Translations under genes and position numbers: made by a program
In this document: positions 26,230 through 30,034 of the stretch, in pieces
Layout of the letters: each line of letters starts with the position of its first letter
Numbering within the stretch: position 1 is the stretch's first letter
Notes under the pieces: generated by a model
What the model saw: the letters and a program-made list of their open reading frames with translations, nothing else
What the model was told of the DNA's origin: nothing
The model's database searches: none
From: CAZART01 sp964487555
Lineage (GTDB): Bacteria > Bacteroidota > Rhodothermia > Rhodothermales > VXPQ01
NCBI GenBank assembly: GCA_964487555.1
Contig: CAZART010000065.1
Coordinates: forward strand, 1 to 30,034
Reading direction: 5' to 3'
Length of the DNA: 30,034 nt

Positions 26230-27131
26230 TCTTGAGGTGTTTTATCCGTACGAAGGCGCAAAAACGACGGGTTGCGAAGCATACCCTGTTTGCCGAATTC
26301 CAGGTACCGGACCTCTGCGACGTGCTTCGGCTCCACCCATTGAATGTCTCGATAGCCGTCGGGGGCTGGAAATGGCGGCTCATCGACCGCGGCAGCTTCC
26401 AGCAACCCGCGGAGCATCTTCACATCGTTCATGCTCAGTCCTGTGCCGACCTTCCCTATAAAGCGAAGTGAACCTTCGTCATAAACGGCAAGCGCCAGCG
26501 ACGAGACGGCTCGCTTATCGGATGTGAACCCGACGATGATCGCATCCAGCGTGTCGAAAGCCTTGATTTTGATCCAGTTCCTGCTGCGCTGACCCACCTC
26601 GTATTTGGCGTCATCACGCTTTGCAATGACACCCTCAAGCGATCGCTGCCGCACGAACTGCCACAGCTTTCGGCTTTCACGCGTGTGGATGACGAGTTCG
26701 AGATGAGGATGGTTGGTGATCATGTCGCTCAAAATAGACTTACGCTCGAGCAGCGGACGTCCCGTTAGGTCCTCCCCATCTTTCCTCAGGATGTCGAAAA
26801 CGCCAAACCGTATCGCCCGGTCCAACCTTCCAATGCGCCCGGTCCCTAAATGTCGCTGCATGAGAGCGGTGAAATCCGGATTGCCGGTTTCGTCGTAGAG
26901 TACGATCTCTCCATCGAGCACTCCATTTTCGGCGTCCAGCGCGTCAGTGAAGGCGAATTCCGGATACCTTGCCGATACGTCACGGCAGGATCGATTAAAC
27001 ACTTTGAATGCTCCGTCATCCCAAACGTAGGTCGCACGGATGCCGTCGAGCTTTGGCTCGTAGATGTAGCCCTCCCGCTCCAGGTCCGATTGCGAACCGA
27101 TCCTTGCGAGCATCGGTTTGATGCATTTCAT
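26202..27131 (-). CDS. ATP-dependent DNA ligase, copy 2
   Basis: This 309-aa enzyme begins MKCIKPMLAR, usual for LigD/LigC-type ligases. Motif I is YEPKLDGIR (adenylation Lys27), then LDGEIV, RFGVFDIL, SLEGVIAKR and WIKIKAF, followed by an OB-fold (GKVGTGLSMND, EPKHVAEVRYLEFG). It is more compact than copy 1 and clearly divergent from it. It starts 61 nt after the Ku stop and overlaps the polymerase-domain gene. The operon order Ku-ligase-polymerase predicts that this is the ligase that works directly with Ku. The Shine-Dalgarno is weak. Confidence 0.93.
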   Translation of the reverse strand: MKCIKPMLARIGSQSDLEREGYIYEPKLDGIRATYVWDDGAFKVFNRSCRDVSARYPEFAFTDALDAENGVLDGEIVLYDETGNPDFTALMQRHLGTGRIGRLDRAIRFGVFDILRKDGEDLTGRPLLERKSILSDMITNHPHLELVIHTRESRKLWQFVRQRSLEGVIAKRDDAKYEVGQRSRNWIKIKAFDTLDAIIVGFTSDKRAVSSLALAVYDEGSLRFIGKVGTGLSMNDVKMLRGLLEAAAVDEPPFPAPDGYRDIQWVEPKHVAEVRYLEFGKQGMLRNPSFLRLRTDKTPQECLLEPQIS

Positions 27132-27192
27132 AGGAGCCGTGCCGCTGTAGGGGAGAATCCCTGGTGCCGGATACGACGAGTCGGAAAGATGG

Positions 27193-27951
27193 CTAGTTTA
27201 AACTCGCCTGAAGTGCTTCCATGAGCGACTCCTCATCGAAGGGTGCAGCTTCTTCGGGCTGCTCGACAACGATCTTTTCCTTTTTCTCGATCATCTCCTG
27301 GAGCCGTTCCGCGAATTCATCCTTAAACTCTTCGAGATTCAGCTCATCCTGCTTCAGCTGATCGACGAGTTTCCTCGCCAGCTCCATCTCCTGCTTCTTC
27401 AGCTCGGGCGGCTCGGCCAGCGTCTCAACGTCCTCAATATTTCGAACTTCATAGCTGTAAGACAGCGTCGCAAGGAGCAGACCGGTCCGATAGGACTGAA
27501 TTGCAGCTACGTACTCGCGTTCCCGCATGACGAACCGCCCTATGGCGACCTGTCCGCTATCTTCCAGAACCTGTTTAAGCAGGAAGTATGAGCGCTCCGT
27601 CTTCTTCGCCGGTCCGCAGAAATAGAACTTATCGTAGTAGATCGGCTCAATCTCGTCTCCTTTGACGAACTCGACGATCTCGATTCGGTCCGTCTTCTCC
27701 GGTTTGATCGTGTCAAGCTCCTCTTTGGTGAACGGCAGGTACTGGCCATCGCCGAGATCGAGCGCTTTCAACGTATCCGACCACTCAACCTCGCCGTCGC
27801 AGCCCTCGCAATGCCGCTCATACCGAATCGGCGTCATGCATTCTTTGCAGAGCAGTTTGAAGCCGATGCTCCGCTGGCTAACGGCTGAGTAGAGCTTGAT
27901 AGGGATGCTCACTAGCCCAAAGGCGATGCTTCCATTCCAGACAGATCTCAT
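27193..27951 (-). CDS. ku: Ku, non-homologous end-joining protein
   Basis: This 252-aa bacterial Ku is a homodimeric ring that threads onto DNA ends and recruits LigD-type enzymes. Family marks are MRSVWNGSIAFGLVSIPIKLY at the N-terminus, PFTKEELDTIKPEKTDRIEIVEFV, and YYDKFYFCGP. The segment CKECMTPIRYERHCEGC contains CX2C-X9-CX2C, which could bind zinc. The C-terminus is acidic and helical (KKEKIVVEQPEEAAPFDEE) without the long lysine-rich tail seen in some Kus. ATG 27951 gives the canonical start; an ATG at 27984 is possible and would add 11 residues. A perfect inverted repeat lies just upstream. Confidence 0.94.
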   Translation of the reverse strand: MRSVWNGSIAFGLVSIPIKLYSAVSQRSIGFKLLCKECMTPIRYERHCEGCDGEVEWSDTLKALDLGDGQYLPFTKEELDTIKPEKTDRIEIVEFVKGDEIEPIYYDKFYFCGPAKKTERSYFLLKQVLEDSGQVAIGRFVMREREYVAAIQSYRTGLLLATLSYSYEVRNIEDVETLAEPPELKKQEMELARKLVDQLKQDELNLEEFKDEFAERLQEMIEKKEKIVVEQPEEAAPFDEESLMEALQASLN

Positions 27952-27984
27952 GAACACACCTGCAGTCGGTTCTGGTTGATCCAT

Positions 27985-28003
27985 CCAGGCTTTGAAAGCC
28001 TGG
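27985..28003. promoter_or_regulatory. 19-bp palindrome upstream of Ku, candidate operator
   Basis: CCAGGCTTT-G-AAAGCCTGG is a perfect 9-bp inverted repeat around one central base, 34 to 52 bases before the preferred Ku start and in the 120-base gap after the DUF4112 gene. Its size and symmetry suit a dimeric regulator. As RNA it could also form a hairpin only with a larger loop, which would shorten the stem, so an operator is more likely. Confidence 0.55.
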
Positions 28004-28071
28004 CGAGTACTCGAACCTGCGCCACTCGGCGCGGTTTTCGGCGAAATAACCTTGTTGCAAGTACCGGCTCT

Positions 28072-28527
28072 TCAAACCAGCAGCGTTAGCACCCACACGA
28101 TTAGGGCCGTAAGGATGACTAGACCAAAAACCGGAATCGCGATCAGAAGGGCAAGAAACGAGCGGTCGGATTTTGGGACGCTCTCCGGCGCCGCAATCCG
28201 AGTACGGAGAAGTCTCAAATTTCTGAGATTTGACTTGTAGGTAGCGTCGAAAATGTCGCCGACCAAGGGAATGGTACCGATGGCCGCTTCCAGAAGAACG
28301 TTAGCGATCATTCTCAGAAGTGTGCTGCGCGGAACTTTGAAGCGGGCGGATTCCAGGACGATGTACGTGCCGAACATGAGGCCGGCCAGATCTCCCACCC
28401 CTGGTATCAATCCAATTAGCGCGTCATAGCCGATCCGGTAGCCGATTCCAGGAATGCGGATCGATTCATCGAGGAGTTCCGCCAGGTTGTCGAGCCGTTG
28501 GAGCCGCCTCCTTTCGTCGGAATTCAT
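28072..28527 (-). CDS. DUF4112 membrane protein
   Basis: This 151-aa protein matches DUF4112: RLDNLAELLDESIRIPGIGYRIGYDALIGLIPGVGD at the N-terminus and IGTIPLVGDIFDATYKSN in the middle, the repeated 'IPxVGD' motif being diagnostic. Hydrophobic segments lie at about 36-58 and 70-92, with a strongly hydrophobic C-terminal helix (FLALLIAIPVFGLVILTALIV). Function is unknown. It starts 9 nt after the upstream small membrane-protein gene, so the two are co-transcribed. Ku lies 120 bases downstream, possibly with its own promoter. Confidence 0.88.
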   Translation of the reverse strand: MNSDERRRLQRLDNLAELLDESIRIPGIGYRIGYDALIGLIPGVGDLAGLMFGTYIVLESARFKVPRSTLLRMIANVLLEAAIGTIPLVGDIFDATYKSNLRNLRLLRTRIAAPESVPKSDRSFLALLIAIPVFGLVILTALIVWVLTLLV

Positions 28528-28536
28528 ACGTGCGTA

Positions 28537-28881
28537 TTACTTTCGATCCTGGACGATCGACAGAATCCAGATCACGATCCATCCAGCGAAAAGATACCAC
28601 CATTCGCCGATGCCCAAGGCGACGACGTTTACGGCATAAAGTACGTGCAGGAGCAGCCGCGGCGGTTCTTTTGATGACCCCTTCAGCATGCGCGTGCTCG
28701 GTCCCATCACCGCAATCATCTTCAGTACGAGAATGAGGGGCGTATAGATGAGGATGATCCACCGGGCCCAGTCCAGATCCACCGCCACGGCGACGACGAT
28801 CAGTACTGTTACGACGATGTCGACGACGGCGTGTTTGATACCGGATGTCCGCACATTATTAGCGGCATGCAGAGGGACCAT
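28537..28881 (-). CDS. Small polytopic membrane protein of 114 aa
   Basis: I do not recognise this family. Three to four membrane helices are visible: AVVDIVVTVLIVVAVAV (about 18-34), WIILIYTPLILVLKMIAVMG (41-60) and two in LLLHVLYAVNVVALGIGEWWYLFAGWIVIWILSIV (76-110). Only short polar loops lie between them, one being STRMLKGSSKEPPR. Its ATG shares one base with the stop codon of the hybrid kinase (TAATG), so translation is probably coupled and the products may be made in fixed ratio. DUF4112 follows after 9 nt. A transport, anchoring or signalling role cannot be told. Confidence 0.75.
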   Translation of the reverse strand: MVPLHAANNVRTSGIKHAVVDIVVTVLIVVAVAVDLDWARWIILIYTPLILVLKMIAVMGPSTRMLKGSSKEPPRLLLHVLYAVNVVALGIGEWWYLFAGWIVIWILSIVQDRK

Positions 28882-30034
28882 TATTGTGTGGGTGTCGCAG
28901 AATCCGATTTCGGGTGGAGGGAGAGCATCAATTTCTCCAGTTCCTCAAATTCGTATGGCTTGGTCAAGTGGGCATCGAAGCCCGCCTCGAAGGCCAGATC
29001 CACGTCGGTGTCGCGGCCGTAGCCGGTCAGCGCAATAAGCTTCATGTTTTTTAGCGCGGTGCCCAGCGTCTTGTCGGACCGCAGACGTCTGGCGACTTCA
29101 TATCCGTCCAGACCAGGCAGGCCGATGTCCAACAGAACGATATCGGGCCGCCACTGCTGTGCGGCCTTCAGGCCTTCCGGGCCCGTGTAGGCACTCTGTA
29201 CGAAATAGCCCTCTTGCCGCAAGACTTCCGCCAGCATCATCACGAGGTCGGTATTGTCATCCACGATCAATACACGTATATCCCCGGGGTTCTCCTGTTT
29301 TGCGCCCGTCGGAGTCCCGGGTTCGACATCCGGAGCAGTGGGAATGTGCGGAAGCCTCACGATGAACTCGCTGCCTCCAAGCTCCTTATCCACAGGACTC
29401 TTCGCATCGATGCTGCCGCCGTGAAGTTCGACCAGCCGATGCGCCACCGAGAGCCCGATGCCGAGACCGCCGGATGATCGTGCCAGCGGTCGCTCGGACT
29501 GTGTGAACAGGTCAAAGATGTGCGGTAGCAACGTCTCGTCAATACCCGGGCCGTTGTCACGGACGCGAACCTGCGCGACGTCTGTGTCGTCGGGTTGCTC
29601 GCACCAGACGTCAATGCGTCCGTTCTTCGGCGTGTACTTCGCCGCGTTATTGAGAAGGTTGATAAAGACCTCCTCCAGTCGCGTTGCGTCGGCGTTCGCG
29701 CAGATCGGCTCGTCGGAAAGGCTAAGTAATAGTTCGTGCCCACGCCCCTCGATTTGGGGCATCGCGGTCTCAACCGCATGCCGTATGATCTGATTCACGT
29801 CAACAATCTGATGATCGAGTCGGATGCGCCCGCTGATGACGCGCGAAACGTCTAACAGGTCATTGACAAGCTTGGTAAGATTGGCGACCTGACGTTCGAT
29901 GATCTCGCGGGCCTGCGTCTGAATCGGATTCTCCCCACCGCGGCGATCCTGCATCTTCATGAGATGAACGGCCGAGCGGATAGGGGCGAGCGGATTGCGA
30001 AGTTCGTGGCTGAGCATGGCCAGGAATTCATCCT
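28881..30034 (-). CDS. Hybrid histidine kinase, C-terminal part (5' end outside window)
   Basis: The frame runs off the window at 30034, so the sensor region is missing. Visible in order: HisKA phospho-acceptor DEFLAMLSHELRNPLAPI; a HATPase_c domain with N box NLLNNAAKYTP, G1 DNGPGID, F box HIFDLFTQ and G2 GGLGIGLS; a linker; then a receiver domain (VLIVDDNTDL, phosphoacceptor Asp in VLLDIGLPGLDG, ALTGYG, TKPYE). All key residues are present, so both kinase and receiver should be active. Such kinases often carry PAS or GAF sensors upstream. Its stop overlaps the start of the small membrane-protein gene. An internal ATG at 30017 within the H-box is not the real start. Confidence 0.93.
   Translation of the reverse strand, partial: DEFLAMLSHELRNPLAPIRSAVHLMKMQDRRGGENPIQTQAREIIERQVANLTKLVNDLLDVSRVISGRIRLDHQIVDVNQIIRHAVETAMPQIEGRGHELLLSLSDEPICANADATRLEEVFINLLNNAAKYTPKNGRIDVWCEQPDDTDVAQVRVRDNGPGIDETLLPHIFDLFTQSERPLARSSGGLGIGLSVAHRLVELHGGSIDAKSPVDKELGGSEFIVRLPHIPTAPDVEPGTPTGAKQENPGDIRVLIVDDNTDLVMMLAEVLRQEGYFVQSAYTGPEGLKAAQQWRPDIVLLDIGLPGLDGYEVARRLRSDKTLGTALKNMKLIALTGYGRDTDVDLAFEAGFDAHLTKPYEFEELEKLMLSLHPKSDSATPTQ

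Overview
The window looks like a bacterial chromosome fragment of medium to moderately high GC (roughly mid-to-high fifties percent by eye). No rRNA, tRNA, CRISPR array, transposase or phage gene was seen. A c-type haem domain fused to a DUF5777-like outer-membrane barrel, a lipoprotein of the same haem type, DUF4112, and many starts with weak Shine-Dalgarno sequences suggest a Bacteroidota/Rhodothermota-like (FCB group) organism. That placement is a low-confidence inference. Apart from three genes at 2062-5249, all genes run on the minus strand.

Region 1 (1-5249) is a general stress/accessory block. It holds a PhyH-family dioxygenase whose reading frame breaks before its last iron ligand, a conserved 64-aa protein followed by a good intrinsic terminator, and a DUF2267 protein. 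Divergently transcribed are a small membrane protein, a phosphoribosyltransferase, and a 676-aa fusion of a dienelactone-hydrolase-like domain with an erythromycin-esterase-like domain.

Region 2 (5307-8967) runs from an HDOD regulator through two unrecognised proteins to two exported haem proteins with unusual CX4CH motifs. Several stop/start codons overlap or abut, so the last four genes look like one operon.

Region 3 (9124-13635) holds a PA0069/Rv2578c-type radical SAM protein, a three-gene operon encoding the three LigD activities as separate proteins (3'-phosphoesterase, ATP-dependent ligase, polymerase/primase), and a degenerate response-regulator receiver. A perfect 22-bp tandem duplication lies upstream of the radical SAM gene.

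Region 4 (13942-25127) is a four-gene end-processing operon: AddB-like nuclease, AddA-like helicase-nuclease, a SbcD/YhaO-like metallophosphoesterase, and a 1165-aa SMC/YhaN-like ATPase with two membrane helices inside its coiled coil.

Region 5 (25291-27951) is a second NHEJ set, Ku-ligase-polymerase, with a perfect 9-bp inverted repeat just upstream of Ku. Region 6 (28072-30034) has a DUF4112 membrane protein, a small membrane protein and the C-terminal part of a hybrid histidine kinase, all closely linked.

Together, 10401-27951 forms a contiguous, co-oriented DNA double-strand-break repair island of about 17.5 kb. Two split-LigD modules flank the AddAB and MPE/ATPase resection machinery. 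This is the most interesting feature of the window. The individual families are known; whether this arrangement has been described before cannot be judged from sequence alone.
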